A program made the translations under genes and the position numbers. A DNA stretch of 64,000 nucleotides from Nymphaea colorata (lineage: Eukaryota > Streptophyta > Magnoliopsida > Nymphaeales > Nymphaeaceae), in contig NC_045147.1 in NCBI RefSeq assembly GCF_008831285.2, positions 15,230,854-15,294,853 on the forward strand, given 5' to 3'. Under the pieces are notes generated by a model. That model saw nothing but the letters and a program-made list of their open reading frames with translations. It made no database searches and was not told the DNA's origin. Shown here piece after piece: positions 41,001 through 52,818 of the stretch (position 1 is the first letter of the stretch; each line of letters starts with the position of its first letter).

Positions 41001-42039
41001 AGCTTCCGAAGAAAAGAAACTACACCCACCAACTTGCCTGGCTTCAGAAAACAGTATCCTTGGCACTGAAGAAATTGAACAACCGACCAATCCTTTCAAT
41101 GAACGGTATATTTATAAACAAGAGCAGATAATCCACCGTTGAAACAAGTAACTTGAACAGTATCAAAAGGCCTTTCCCAAAATGAAAGCCATTGTTGGTG
41201 GCAAGGCCAATAAAATACCACTGGGTGCTACCGTGACCAAAGATCTTACTCTGGAGCTTACCGCAGAGAGGGCTTATTTTGCAGATCGACAATCGAGAGA
41301 GAGAGATGATGACGATGACGATGACGATGACGATGCTGAGGGAGGAGAAGATAATGGAGATGGATAGTACATATGAAAAAATGTACATCTCAGGATTTCG
41401 GTTGAAGGTTTCAAAGAAAGAACGACCTCAAGAATCTGAGCATGAATAACCAAAAAAAAAAGGTAGGAATTTATATAATCAATAAAACATGGACACGGGA
41501 TCAATAGGGGATTTTATATAAATAACAAAGACCACCCACGATTCGTTCTTCGAGACAGACTATTAAAAGAGAAATCCTGCTACACGTCGACAGCTAACGA
41601 AGCAAATACTCAACTTACTACCACAAAGTCGGGGAGAGAGAGAGAGAGAGAGAGGTTGAGAAAGGCCACTTCCTTAGAAGAAAGAACGAATGGACTTCAG
41701 CTCGATGCGTCGAATGAGAGTCAAAATGAACAGTTTAGATTATTTGGAAGAATCTTGAGCTTCCACCGTAAAAACATGAGAACCGCAATGATGGATGAAC
41801 AAGAAAAGGCGAGGATATTTTATTAAAAACTGACACGACGATGTTTTCCATCTATTCCAAGCTTCACTTCACATGAGAAACACTGAGAGAGAGAGAGAGA
41901 GAGCAAGAAGAAGACGACGAAGGAGAAGAATGCACTCACTGTCGTTTGAAACAGCAAGAACTGAGCCAAGCGTCGCAAAAGCAAACACCACCAGCATGAG
42001 ACCAACTCCCTTCTCCATCCTCCCGTAGGAACGCGCCAT
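32086..42039 (-). CDS. ERECTA LRR receptor-like kinase, 27 exons
   Basis: Plasma-membrane receptor for EPF/EPFL peptides, working with TMM and SERK co-receptors upstream of the YODA MAPK cascade; it controls stomatal patterning and organ shape. Exons in transcript order: 42039-41940, 40074-39936, 39848-39777, 39665-39594, 39404-39333, 39235-39164, 39088-39017, 38936-38865, 38754-38683, 38592-38524, 38441-38370, 38076-38005, 37488-37417, 37334-37263, 37168-37097, 36995-36924, 36579-36508, 36423-36352, 36153-36082, 35692-35621, 35515-35447, 35366-35295, 35195-35122, 34240-34112, 33652-33308, 33137-32764, 32490-32086. All join in frame, giving 999 aa. Layout: signal peptide; Cys pair FCSWRGITC; about 20 LRRs encoded by exons 3-22; Cys pair [11 protein letters not shown]; transmembrane residues about 588-609; kinase with G-loop [12 protein letters not shown], Lys682, HRD 778-780 and DFG 798-800. 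The tail carries six Gln and ends [14 protein letters not shown], which fits ERECTA rather than ERL1/ERL2. The 27-exon count equals that of Arabidopsis ERECTA. No break is seen. Confidence 0.97.
32268..32290 (-). repeat. CAA/CAG run encoding polyglutamine in the ERECTA tail
   Basis: A mixed CAA/CAG run encodes six consecutive Gln in the C-terminal tail after the kinase domain (KEQQQQQQS). Being in frame and length-variable by nature, it is a likely polymorphic site. Confidence 0.8.
41306..41335. repeat. GATGAC microsatellite in ERECTA intron 1
   Basis: About five tandem GATGAC-type units, directly after a short GA run, within the 1865-bp first intron. Confidence 0.9.
41634..41903. repeat. 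Two GA tracts in ERECTA intron 1
   Basis: Perfect GA dinucleotide runs lie at 41634-41654 and 41885-41903; the second starts 37 bp inside the intron from exon 1. Read in the gene's sense they are CT tracts. GA/CT repeats are binding sites for plant BASIC PENTACYSTEINE (GAGA-type) factors; function here is inferred. Confidence 0.6.
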
Positions 42040-42251
42040 TATCTTCTTCTTCTCCTTCTGCTGCTTCTTCTCCTTACCTCATTGCCGAACAGAAGACCTC
42101 CCGAGACTCCCAACCCGAGTCCACATATCCCGTCCCACCTCAACACCGCTACGGCCACAGAAATGCTCCCCACTTCAGTCTCTCTATCTTCCTTTTCCCA
42201 TTCTCCACCAAGAAAAGAAAAGGGAAAACAAAATTCAGAAAGACAAAGGAT

Positions 42252-42639
42252 GAGAGAGAGAGAGCGAGCAATAAATCAGAGGGTAAAGAAATGGAACCGG
42301 AAAAGAGGACGAGTGCCGGGCTGTCGTTCAGTCACATCTTTGTGGCGCCTAAATACATGCTAGTACGTCTTCAGAGCCCTCTGCTGCTGCTTGCAGAAGA
42401 GAGAGAAAGAAGGTCTCATCTCATGCGCTGCGCTTGTGTGAGGTGGTGCCTGGCGTACGCTGTCACTCTCCCTCCCTCTTTTTCGTTTTCCTTCTTTTTA
42501 GCTTCTTCTTGTTATTTCCATCCTTTATTCATTGCCCCCATTATTGTTACTAGCCCTCCTCTCTCCTTGCATTTATCCTGTTTTATCTCCCCACCATCCT
42601 CACTGCAACTCCTCCGTGGAGAGAGAGAGAGAGAGAGAG
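42252..42639 (-). promoter_or_regulatory. GA/CT tracts in the ERECTA leader region
   Basis: GA runs at 42252-42265 and 42618-42639 (CT in the gene's sense) lie between the start codon and the proposed TATA box, so they would be in the 5' leader or core promoter. CT-rich leaders are common in plant developmental genes. Confidence 0.5.
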
Positions 42640-42674
42640 CGCGCAGCAGAAACAGCCCAGCTGGAACCGTCAGG

Positions 42675-42694
42675 TATTTATACGTCACCAATGG
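42675..42694 (-). promoter_or_regulatory. Candidate TATA and CCAAT boxes of ERECTA
   Basis: On the minus strand TATAAATA (42682-42675) follows an inverted CCAAT motif (42694-42688). A start site near 42645 would give a leader of about 600 nt, long but compatible with the CT-rich sequence. A nearer TATA-less start is equally possible. Confidence 0.4.
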
Positions 42695-42699
42695 TTGGC

Positions 42700-45600
42700 C
42701 GCTTTCCTTTTCCCAAACTACCCCTGCCTCCATTTATCCGCTCCCGTGATCCGACTCGTTCCCATCCCTCGCTCCAAAGTCCAAAGTGACCCTTCTCTTT
42801 TTGACCCTTCTCTTTTTTCATTGTCGGTTGAGCAATATATTAACGTCAAAATTTTCCTAATAATGAGAATAATTTGGCTTTGTTTGAAAAAAAAATTGCA
42901 TTATTGTGATCTTTTTTTACATTCCATTTCCATTTCTAAGCTTTTTACATTGTTACGGCCCTTAATTTTTTAAATAGTTTATGGCAATTGACTTGTGGAT
43001 TATTTTTGCGTGGTAAAATATTTAAATTTAAAAAGTTTTAACCAGGGAAGTACGAACTCTTCATCCGAGAAGGGACGGAGGCGTTCTCGGATACGTGGGG
43101 CCCAGGGGGGGGGACGGTGCCTTTGGCTTTGGAGCGATCCGAGGGGGGAAAGAAGACAAAAGCGGCATGGCAGATTCGTAATTTTGTCTGGACGGGCGGG
43201 TGCTTTGCCGACACGAGCATGCAGTTAGAGGAGGCTTCCGTAATGTTTGTTAGATCTCGCAAATCCCCGTCTCGGGATTTTCCTCGTCCACCGATCGGGT
43301 CCGTTCTTGTTTATTTAAACAGAAAATCCAGAAACAAAGAAGCATACTCTCTTAATATAATATTATATGCAAGTCAGCTCTATCACTCATTTCAAGGTCA
43401 GCCACTTTTTAATTATATGAACGTCCGTATCTTATTGGAGATACATGTTTTCTTTTTTTTCTACGATGATATTATATTGTTGCTTTATTTTAGAATGTAG
43501 TTTGCTAATCACCGGATATTTTCTCGGCGACCGGAAAAACATGAGACGATGATGCACTTTTGTTTGTATGCAAATGATCTCTATTTAAATCCTCTAACAA
43601 ATGAATCGATCATCCAAATTTCGGTTACAGAATCTAAATCGCAATTTAAAGACATGGTAAAATTAGAACTACTAGTTAAATGCTTCATACCAATAAAAAA
43701 AAATGTAAACCGATAGTTTACATAGTTGTATTAGGTAAAAATACGTGAATAAGATATATAGTATCCATAACATATAATTCATGCATCTCTCTAGACCAAT
43801 GTTTTAAGGATTGTTGAACGAAGTTGACACTAATAATATAATTTTATTTACATTGGGATCGAGAAAGGAAGAAAGAGAAACTACATATACACTATACTAG
43901 GACATGGACGTAACACCTGTTACCTAGTTTATTAGATATTTTGCTCTACATTAATGAAATATCCCATTTATGAAAAACCCCACCGGTTCACCGTCCTTAA
44001 ATACATGGTTACATCACTGTAGCCAGTGAGCAGCAGTGGGAAAACAAAAAACACGAAAGATGCCAAACTGCAGATTCCAAATAAAGCTTCAACGCATCCA
44101 TTTTACTGCCTGTTTTAGCTTCGTTGTGTTTCATCACATTGAAGGTGAGCTCTGCAGAGATCTCAGATCCATGGGATCGACCGACAGCCGGGCCGAAGCT
44201 CAGGTCGCCTCGGACTGAGATCCAAAAACTTCCTTCCTTTCGACCTAACCTTAGCTTTCTAATGCGACTATCAAATTTACAGCCTCCTCCGTTTTCTTTT
44301 ATTAAAGAACGTCCTCTTGAAAAGACCCGGAAAACGAAAAATATTGAACCGTCTTTCCGATCATCGCTTGATAAAGAAAGGAAAAGGAGGTAAAGAGGCG
44401 GTCGGACGGGGGCTTTCGGCGGTTAGAAACCATATAAAGCGCTGCCTGCAACTGCTGCGCTGCAGTAAAGATCATCCATTAAGTCCGGTCACGTCCGCCT
44501 CGTGATCTCCCCTCCTCTCACCCTTTCCCATGCCGTAATCCGTCGGGTCCATCCCCTACGGGCTACTTCCAACCGGGGGCTCAATGCGAAATTACCGGAA
44601 TAGCCCGACAACCGACTTTTGTGGTCAGAAACTGCCTCGATCGTCGGGTCCCGCCCCCTCGGCCCGTGGATTTTACTTTAAAGGCACAACTTTCTCTCGC
44701 TATATACAACCACCCCCCCGGAAATAACTTCCCACCCTTTCTGATTCTTCTGTTTTAAATCTAAATTTGAAATCTGGGCAGCACACTGTCATTCGTGGAA
44801 ATATGAACAGCTTATCGAGATTAATCCTAAAACGGTGGGCCCTAACTTTTATCTTATAAATGGAAGAAGGAGGGGGCTCCACGTTGTTGCTGACGTAGCG
44901 AGGCGGGCCCCGCGCGTCGTACTCGTTTAATCTTTGCGGGGGTTCGAAATAACCACATCGGGAATGGGGCCCAGCCGCTTTGAGGCGGGCCCCGCATCGA
45001 AAGCGACGTCTCCTCATTGGCCCCTTGACGGCAGACGACACCCCTTCTTTTTGGCTATATTTTCTTCCGCCCCCACCACGCTTTTTTGCGTTTCCTTTCC
45101 ACTGAAATTATCACTTAATCGCTTCCCAATCATGGTCGCATCTTCTCACAATCGTGACCGTCCGCTGGCGAACCCATCCCTCCATCAAGCCCTCAATAGC
45201 GTTCCGACACGTCGGACGAGCGTCCAGCTCAGCTCCCGGGACAATCATGAGGGAGGCGGGCCCCACGTCACATGGAACTTGTCTGAGCCGCAGACGGCAT
45301 CGGAAATATGCCTCTCCTCCCGCGATCTCAACCCTGTTCACGTGACCATTTAAATCGTCAGCAATAAACGCCCCCGCCCCGCCCCGCAATTTGGACGGAC
45401 GAGGGCTTTGACTGGCTGGGCCCCCGGACTCCGGCCGGTCAAAATCAGGCTTTTTGGAAGGGTCCGGCGACCAAGGCCCGCCAGTCATCATTGAGGGCAT
45501 CCGAAGTCCAGTGCGCAAGCGAGGTCGTTTTCTCAACTCACAAGTGACAACTTGGTGCAGCAGCAGCAGCAGCAGCCTGCAAAGAAAACAAATAAAAAAT

Positions 45601-46200
45601 TGATATTATTTAAATACTCGCTTCCGTAGATAGATATCCCGGAAAGACCAAGATCGACCTTTGCGTTGCATATTATATCTCGTTGCATAATAAAGTTGAT
45701 TTTACGTAAAACAATAAAATAAAACTTCAAGTAGGGAGGAGATTATATTCATAAATTATTTGTCGACAGGGAGGGAAGGGGAATGTAGGAAAGGCTTCTG
45801 CGCATAACGATGGTACGATGCATGTATAGAATGGGGGAATGAAGTGACTTGTAGGAGAATTTAATATTGAAGCAAAGCGGCGAGAGAAGTTTCTGATGCT
45901 TGGCCTTTGCAATTAGGCAGCTGCCATAAAGACAATCTTTTTTTAGTTAAACAATTGGTGCTTCTTCATTTATTACCTTTTTCCTTTTCAACTCTTTTTT
46001 TTTTAATGGAAGATTCCTCGGGGTTAGGTAATCCGGTTATCGCTTTGTGTCGCGTTAGCGAAAGGTTCACATGGAAAAGCTCGTTAGGTTTTGTAGGTAG
46101 AGCGATCGAGGTGGGAAGCAGCAGCAGCAGCCGAAGCATATGGTGCGGTCGGTATTAGTTGGGAAGGTCGGCCGCCTTTATGGGAGGAATGCGTTCACAG
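42700..46200. other. ERECTA upstream region, partly GC-rich
   Basis: This block is the presumed distal promoter of ERECTA. It contains GC-rich patches at about 43040-43260 and 44900-45540 and a GTTCACGTGACC site with an ACGT core near 45337. A (CAG)n run lies at 45557-45576, with a shorter one near 46116. The long ORFs in the GC-rich part lack family motifs and overlap on both strands, as expected from base composition, so no gene is called. Confidence 0.45.
45557..45576. repeat. (CAG)n microsatellite
   Basis: About 20 bp of uninterrupted trinucleotide repeat, not in a supported coding frame. Confidence 0.9.
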
Positions 46201-46281
46201 GGTATAACATTTTTGGCCCAACAACACTCATATATAATGACTCCATTTTATGAAAATTTTACATTCTTCTTTGGAGGTTGT

Positions 46282-46436
46282 TTGTTTGGTAAATGAAACA
46301 CTAAGTATCAATTTTATGAAATTGATCTAAAGATTGAAGTAAATTCATTGACATTAAGTTCTAATGTTCTATGAATATGTTATATTTTTAGAGTAGATCC
46401 ATACAACATTCATGGAGTGTTTATGCTACCAAACAA
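46282..46436. mobile_element. MITE with about 21-bp TIRs
   Basis: TTGTTTGGTAAATGAAACAC at the left is matched by the inverted right end TTGTTTGGTAGCATAAACAC, enclosing an AT-rich 155-bp unit without coding capacity. Size and the GTTTGG core resemble the element at 61272-61423. The superfamily is not certain. Confidence 0.6.
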
Positions 46437-46847
46437 TTTACCAAGGGCTTAGAATAATTATTGTCGTGAATATGATTCAAAGATTATCAAACGGCCTTTT
46501 CAAATGCACAATGAAATGATTAAGGTACGCCAACATACGATAAACAAATTGCATACATGATCAAGCGGGCAATAGTATTTCAAATTTGGTGCATACTTGT
46601 TATCTGGTTCGCACAGGCCAAAATATGATATTTTTCTTCGCATCAAAGAAAAAGTTTCACCGTCGAAATCAACAGCCGCCGCTCAAGCAGGTATACCCTC
46701 CTTTGCGTTTCTTGATCTAAGTTTAAACCAAGGAGTGAGGGATGAGATTTCCCTTCAATCATATTGAGAAAGCAAAAAGGGTTTTACTGTTAAAGTAACC
46801 AAAGTCGAGAGAAAGATAAAAGTCGGTTGCATTGGAGAGGTGATGTC

Positions 46848-47255
46848 TAAAATTGTTAAAAAAATTGGAGAATTATAAGGGATGTTGTTAAGTGATTGGT
46901 TATCTTAGTTTTCAACCAGAAATGAAGCTGCTAAGGAAGACATTGGGATCCACCACACCAAGAACCCGAGTTTAGTGTGGGAGTGGATTGGGTTGTGAAA
47001 TTTGGTATGAGAGTTGGGTTCAACGTTCAAACCTACTGATACATGTGCTTCAATCAGGATAATGAATTGTAGCACTTCAAAAGTTTAGTCTTGTATTTAA
47101 AATTGTGAAAAATCTTAAAAGAATTCTAAATGAGATTGTTAAGAGATGATGTCCTGATTCTTAGTTTTTTAGGAGATGAACTGAAACTGTCGAAGAGCAA
47201 GTTGGTATCCACCAAATTAAAAGTTTGGTGTAGGAGTGAGTAAGGTCATGACTCA
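46848..47255 (+). mobile_element. Possible decayed TRIM-like element
   Basis: Two diverged direct repeats, about 46848-47000 and 47098-47255, both start TAAAATTGT and share the words TTGTTAAG, TTAGTTTT, ATCCACCA and AGTTTGGTGTAGGAGTG (GTTTAGTGTGGGAGTG in the first). Just after the first copy lies TGGTATGAGAG (47003-47013), close to the initiator-Met primer-binding site TGGTATCAGAG. That is the layout LTR, PBS, about 85 bp, LTR. Termini and target duplication are not resolvable. Confidence 0.4.
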
Positions 47256-50200
47256 TGACAGGTGAAACTATAAACTTAATGTGCATTGAATGGCATAACT
47301 TGTATGTTCAATACGTGCTTCACGCATAAAACAGTTAAGAAAGTAGTCTAAAGAGAAGTTTCTTGTGTCTCATAAGGCAGCATAAGAACCTGAAATTTTT
47401 CCACGCCTTACAACAGGAGATGCTGCAACCGCTGAAACATTAAACAGAAGTTCTAACATATGTTTGTATCTTTCGTATTGGAATATGTATACTACTTCGG
47501 GTCGGACTAAGCAAATATTTAATTAATTGAACACAGCAATATCATTATATCATTGCTTCTGCAATAACTTCCAAGAAGAAGGAATAGTTTTGAAGTGAAA
47601 AAGTCAGCTGATGTGGGAAAAAATGGCCTTATGTTAGAAAATGTTTAATATGGAAAAGATGGCCTACTGTTTGTATGTCTATCAGTCTACGGTGATGCTT
47701 ACTTAGCTTATCATCCACGTTTTGTGCATTTAATTTCTTGTTTACATTCAACTATGTAAATGGATGTAGAACGTTATCAGACAAAAACAAAGTAAAAATA
47801 AATCTGAAGATCTATTAGATGGATTGGATCTTATAAGCCAATAAATATAGGAATGTTAATGGCACTATAATTTTTAAAAATTTTGACATTCACATCAAGA
47901 TTTTGTTATTCTTTTAGAATATAAGTTTTGATGTCCTACATCTTATCCATGCAACAGAATTTGTGAGAAAAACAACTGGAAATAAGCGAAATAGTTGGAT
48001 GGCCCCAGACGACATAATATGAAGCTCTTTCTATCTCTTTTGCCGATGGAACCCTTACTACTTTCTCCTTTGTTGAATGCTAATGAGAGCTTTCAAAGGA
48101 GACAAAGACAAAGTTTAACTAAGTTATGAGGATAATTTAGTTTCCACACACACCCAGTGAGCAAGAGGGAACCCTACCACCCGGATGAGGGCCGAAACCC
48201 CTTTTACCTTTGAGGTCTAGAACTGCTCTCGGACCTTTTTCACATACACACTCATATATAAAGATAAAAAAAAAATGTGACATATTTCCGAGTTCCAAAT
48301 AGATAATTCCATCTACGACCATTACTCATGTGACATATTGCTTGCTGTACTTGTTATTGCTTCGGGGTTTGTGACATCAATTTATCTAGGAGGCCTTTCT
48401 TTTGTTGGAGTCAATCTATCTAGGTGAAGGAGATTGGTAATAACTTTAGTGTTTCCTTTCATGGTATATAAAGAATAAGGAATAAACAGCAAGGTGGTGG
48501 TTCTAGGTAGCTCTTCCTCTTTATGTTAGTAAATCAAATAATTCGGCATTGGATTTGAATTCAGTTCAACTATCTGAACTAATAACATATTTCACATCCA
48601 AACGGTAATAACGTGCAGACACAAAATAAAGCATTTTTTCCCATATCTGGTAGACATATTATTTTCATGAACATTTGTATCCAAGCACTTGTGGAAATTT
48701 GGACGTGGTGTTGATATATATAATTTATATTATATCCAAAGTTTGAGTGAAATTAATCAATACCCAACTAGTCAGATATGGTACATTGCTACATCTAATT
48801 AAAACTATAGTCACAAAAAACACATTTTTTTCGAAGAACGTGATAAATTAATTAGCCATTTAAAACTTTAAAAAATGTTTTTTTAAAAAAATGTTAAAAA
48901 AACACGTTAAAAACACATTTTTCATGTTTTTTTTTTCATTTTTTTCAGTTTCTTAATGTCAAACTGTTTTTTTATTTTTTATTTGTTGCAAATCTACTTA
49001 TCTTTTGATATTTGTGTTATTAGTTTCTTACTTATTTTATTTTTCTCTTGTTTTTTATTTTTAAAATTTTTTAAAAGTTTACCGTATTTTTTCCTTTTTT
49101 TCAAGCTCGTCGTATTATACGTGATAAAAAGCTCACCATTTAAAAATCCGAGACGTTATTTGTGACTATGATTTAAACTATTTTATTGATATCTGTGCTC
49201 TTCAAGTTCCAACAAATAGATGAAAGGTACCTACTCCTTAATGAGAGTTGGAGGTGGCAAGAGAGAGAGGGGAGATGCACTTCCAATCCCTATCAAAATT
49301 CCGTTTACGCTTTGTTTTTAAAAAACACTTTTATTATTTAAAACCAGTATTTACAAGGGCTTAAACAAAAAATTAAGTTATTATATACATCCTAATTTGA
49401 TTCTTTGAAATTTAGACTTAGTAAATAGTACATGCTACTTAGCGTAAGTATCTTGTGTATGTTCCAATGTGCGTAGCTTCCAACCTGTAGTGTTACTAGT
49501 GAACCCTGACTATCAAAATAAGTGTATTTGATTTGAAACACTTGTTTTATGTGGTTGGCAATCTAATTAACTATTTATTCTTGTATTTAAAAAACCTAAG
49601 ATTCCAAAATATTTACTAAGCATTGGCACTTGAAATCCATGAGGCTAGTAGTGTGGTGGAAAAAGATGAATATATATCTATGTCATCCCTGATGGGGTCC
49701 GTGCGACTGTTTGGTGGGGAGGAGTGCTGTTAGGCGGCCAGTCTCTATTTTTAGTGTCAGAGGCGTCAACCTCTTATGCTGCAAAAGAGGAGGTCATTGA
49801 TGTGCAAATTGAAGTGCAGCCAGAGCAACACACTAATGCACCGAAAGCAAGCATTGTATTGTACCTTAAAGAGACAAGGAATTGGGCCGGAGCTTAGGCT
49901 CTTTGTTGAATCGTGGGTCTTCCTTACTCACCCGAAATATACATACTTTTTTCACCAATGCTGCCTTGAACTTGGACAGCCACATACATCGTGGACCTAA
50001 CTTTTTTTTTTCTCATGATCAATGTGGGAGAAGCCTTTATCAAAACAGTTTTCTTGCTAGCTTTTGTCTACGTATCACTGTTGACACTTGCTAATAGACA
50101 CTTCCTTATATTATATTTGTTTAATGCAACATTATAGTGAGATCAAGCATTTCAAAAACACCAACTACGTTCCAAACTATTGGCAACACAAACTGCCTCA

Positions 50201-50933
50201 CAAAGATCAAACAAGTGGACCTGATGCTTTCATTATAACAGCTACGTACCTTAAAAAAATCCATAAAGTTTCGTGTATATGGTTATCTTATTCAGTAGTG
50301 AATCCAGATGCATGCTCGTAAGTACATATTTTCCGAGTTAATTTGGATTATGTAACCATGTGCTAGTGTTCTATAATTGCCAATGATGTTGTGAAGCGCA
50401 TCATAATCAGATATAATTGATACAACAATCAACTTTTAATCGGCAACATGATTATCTTCCAACGAAAATATAATAAAGCTTTCTCTAGTTTAACAAATGC
50501 AAATTAAGACGATAATATGTTTTATCTTTTGTTGCGATGTTTCCAACAATTAATGCATCCTATATCATCAAAGCTAAGTCCTTTATTTAGGGAAAGGTAG
50601 TTCTATATTGCTCTTACAAGAGACGGGACAAGACGCACCATTAGAGTGAGGACACAATCTGATCTCAACCAAGTCACGTCCTTGTTGCCTTGATAGAACG
50701 ATTTTACGAATCTCATAAGGAACACTATACGAGTCTTTTATCACTGCAAGTGATTAATTCTAACGTATAGTCCATTACCTTTAGAAGAATTTTTTATGAA
50801 GTCCTGATGTACTTTTTTATGTTAATCAATGTGGATATGTATCTTGAGTTACGAGCTTCATCCAAAAACTCCTATTAATCTGATCATTTAGATAAACAAA
50901 AAGATACAAACTTCATCTAACCATATTAATTTT

Positions 50934-50990
50934 AGCAGGTAGGTAAACTTGGAGGACGTTTGATAAGTGGAACATTGTGTTCGAATCACA
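50934..50990 (+). mobile_element. Weak SINE-like A/B box pair
   Basis: AGCAGGTAGGTAAACTTGG (A-box-like) is followed by GTGTTCGAATCACA (B-box-like) at near-tRNA spacing. There is no paired acceptor stem. Chance occurrence cannot be excluded. Confidence 0.2.
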
Positions 50991-51559
50991 TATGCATAAA
51001 GCTTTACCAACATTTGGCTAAACAAGAACACACACGAAGAACATGTTGTTTCAAGACATTGAAAGAACATATGTATACATGCTCTCTCTTAGGGGCGGTG
51101 AAATGAACCACTCACTCTTAAATTAAAGACACTTGAGCCACGGAACAGCATGTTCATTGCCAATCCAGTGTAAGTTTTCTCTCGCTCGCAATCTCCCCCT
51201 CTCCTTCTCAGGCGCTACATCGCTTACATCAAAATAATAACTTTATTATGCTCTTTTAAACGTTTTTTTTTTTTTTGTTACTTAGGTCTGATGCATGTGG
51301 TCTGATGGTCATTTAGATGGATTTTGGTAGTAGGATGTAGGCTGGGCACCATATGCCTACTTCACTCATGTGCATTAATCCACTCCATTCCCTAAAAATC
51401 TAAGTGATTATTATTTTGTCCATGCATGTTTCTATTAACTTGTTCTTAAGATTGTTTTTTTTCAAATGTTTATTTAAGGGGAACTGCCTTCAACATAAAC
51501 CCCAAAAGGTTATACCCTTGTGTCTCTAAGGTTTTGACTTGCTTTAAAGCTTGAGTAAA

Positions 51560-51718
51560 CTTAAAATTCATCGTTCAACTCAGGTGTCACATTTGCCAAC
51601 GTTTGCAGCACAGAAGAGTGACACACAAAAGTGTGATAGTGACGACGGAATTCCAACCTCGGACACCTTAATTCTCAGCTGCCTTGCCACCAGCCTGTTG
51701 CACTACGTCCCTTGGGGC
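51560..51718 (-). mobile_element. tRNA-related SINE-like element
   Basis: On the minus strand TAGTGCAACAGGCTGGTGG (51704-51686) resembles an A box and GAGGTTGGAATTCC (51660-51647) a B box, 30-40 nt apart. A non-tRNA body would continue leftwards. Only the head region is supported; the 3' end is unclear. Confidence 0.4.
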
Positions 51719-52818
51719 TAATCATTCTTGTGAAGATGTTCTTTCATGTTTGCACATGCTCTGTCTGTTCATGACTTGAATTTCATTTGCAAGGAGACTC
51801 TTTTATTAGAACCAATGTTCCCACACATCCTGCTTATGTTTAATTATCAAATTTCTATGTTGACCAACATTCATCAAAGCCATGTTTTTATAGACATTTT
51901 TTACATTGGTTTCTTTAGCCCAATTCATCTTTCTACATCAAATCCTTTTCCCAATCTTTGTTTGGCCTTATGGCAAGGCAAACACTGAACATCAACATCC
52001 TAGGATGAATAATGATGGATACCGGGCCCTCAACTATGTGGGTATTCCATACACTATACAAGAGTTCATTTTTAATTTGCCTTTAAACACATTTTGATAA
52101 TTGATATATGCATCTAATATTATGTTTTCATCTAATATTATGTTTACCATCAACTTGGTTTATGTGTTAGCATCCAAATAAAAACAAAAAAAAAAAACAC
52201 GGTTTTAAAAACTGTTTTACAAAACCAGGTTTCCTTAATGACCTGCCAATGTGCCATCCAAACAGGCCCTAATAATTTTGATAACTTTGAATTTTTAATT
52301 TATTTAACTATATCTTAAAAAATAATATATTTACATATCCTTTATCTAACATCCTTACATTTGAAAGTTCATTATTAATATATAAGAGCGTGATTCACAT
52401 TTGGATTCAAACGGTGAATTTAAAAAGCACTTGATCATAGCCAAAGGACCAAGAAAAGTTTTACTCTGAAATTAAAAAAATAGAACCAAATGCAAATGTT
52501 AAAATTAAATAATTTAAATCGAGTCTAAACCAACATCCGATAAATCGAATATGCGTCCGATTCGAATGTGATCCGTTGACATCAATAAACAAACCGAAGT
52601 TGGCCGTCTATCTCCATCTATCGGACGGACCCGATCAGCTGGTCTATCAGCTTGAAAACGGAGCGGTGACTCATCGGAAACGGCCTCTCTCGCTTCCGGA
52701 TTAGATAACGCGCGCGCTCGCAGCGCCTGGGTGGGCAGGCAGGACGCAGCGCTCTCCACTCTTCGACCCCCAAATCCATCTTGCATCACGCTCCCTTACG
52801 CGTTCCACGCCTGACGAC

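Larger units (their letters stand above)
46445..52500. other. Gene-free AT-rich intergenic region
   Basis: No gene was found. Contents: a possible decayed TRIM (46848-47255), homopolymer-rich A/T sequence around 48830-49110, two SINE-like heads, and unremarkable AT-rich DNA. Confidence 0.5.

Noticed and set aside
41182..41367. Small acidic ORF with a run of ten Asp
   Set aside because: The Asp run comes from the GATGAC microsatellite inside ERECTA intron 1; nothing else supports a gene.
42082..42749. ORFs upstream of ERECTA on the plus strand
   Set aside because: They translate the GA/CT repeats and leader region; composition is low-complexity ([11 protein letters not shown]) and they are antisense to the ERECTA 5' leader.
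44934..45536. Overlapping ORFs of 139 and 141 codons on opposite strands in the GC-rich island
   Set aside because: Both strands are open because stop codons are rare in GC-rich DNA; there are no family motifs and no splice partners.
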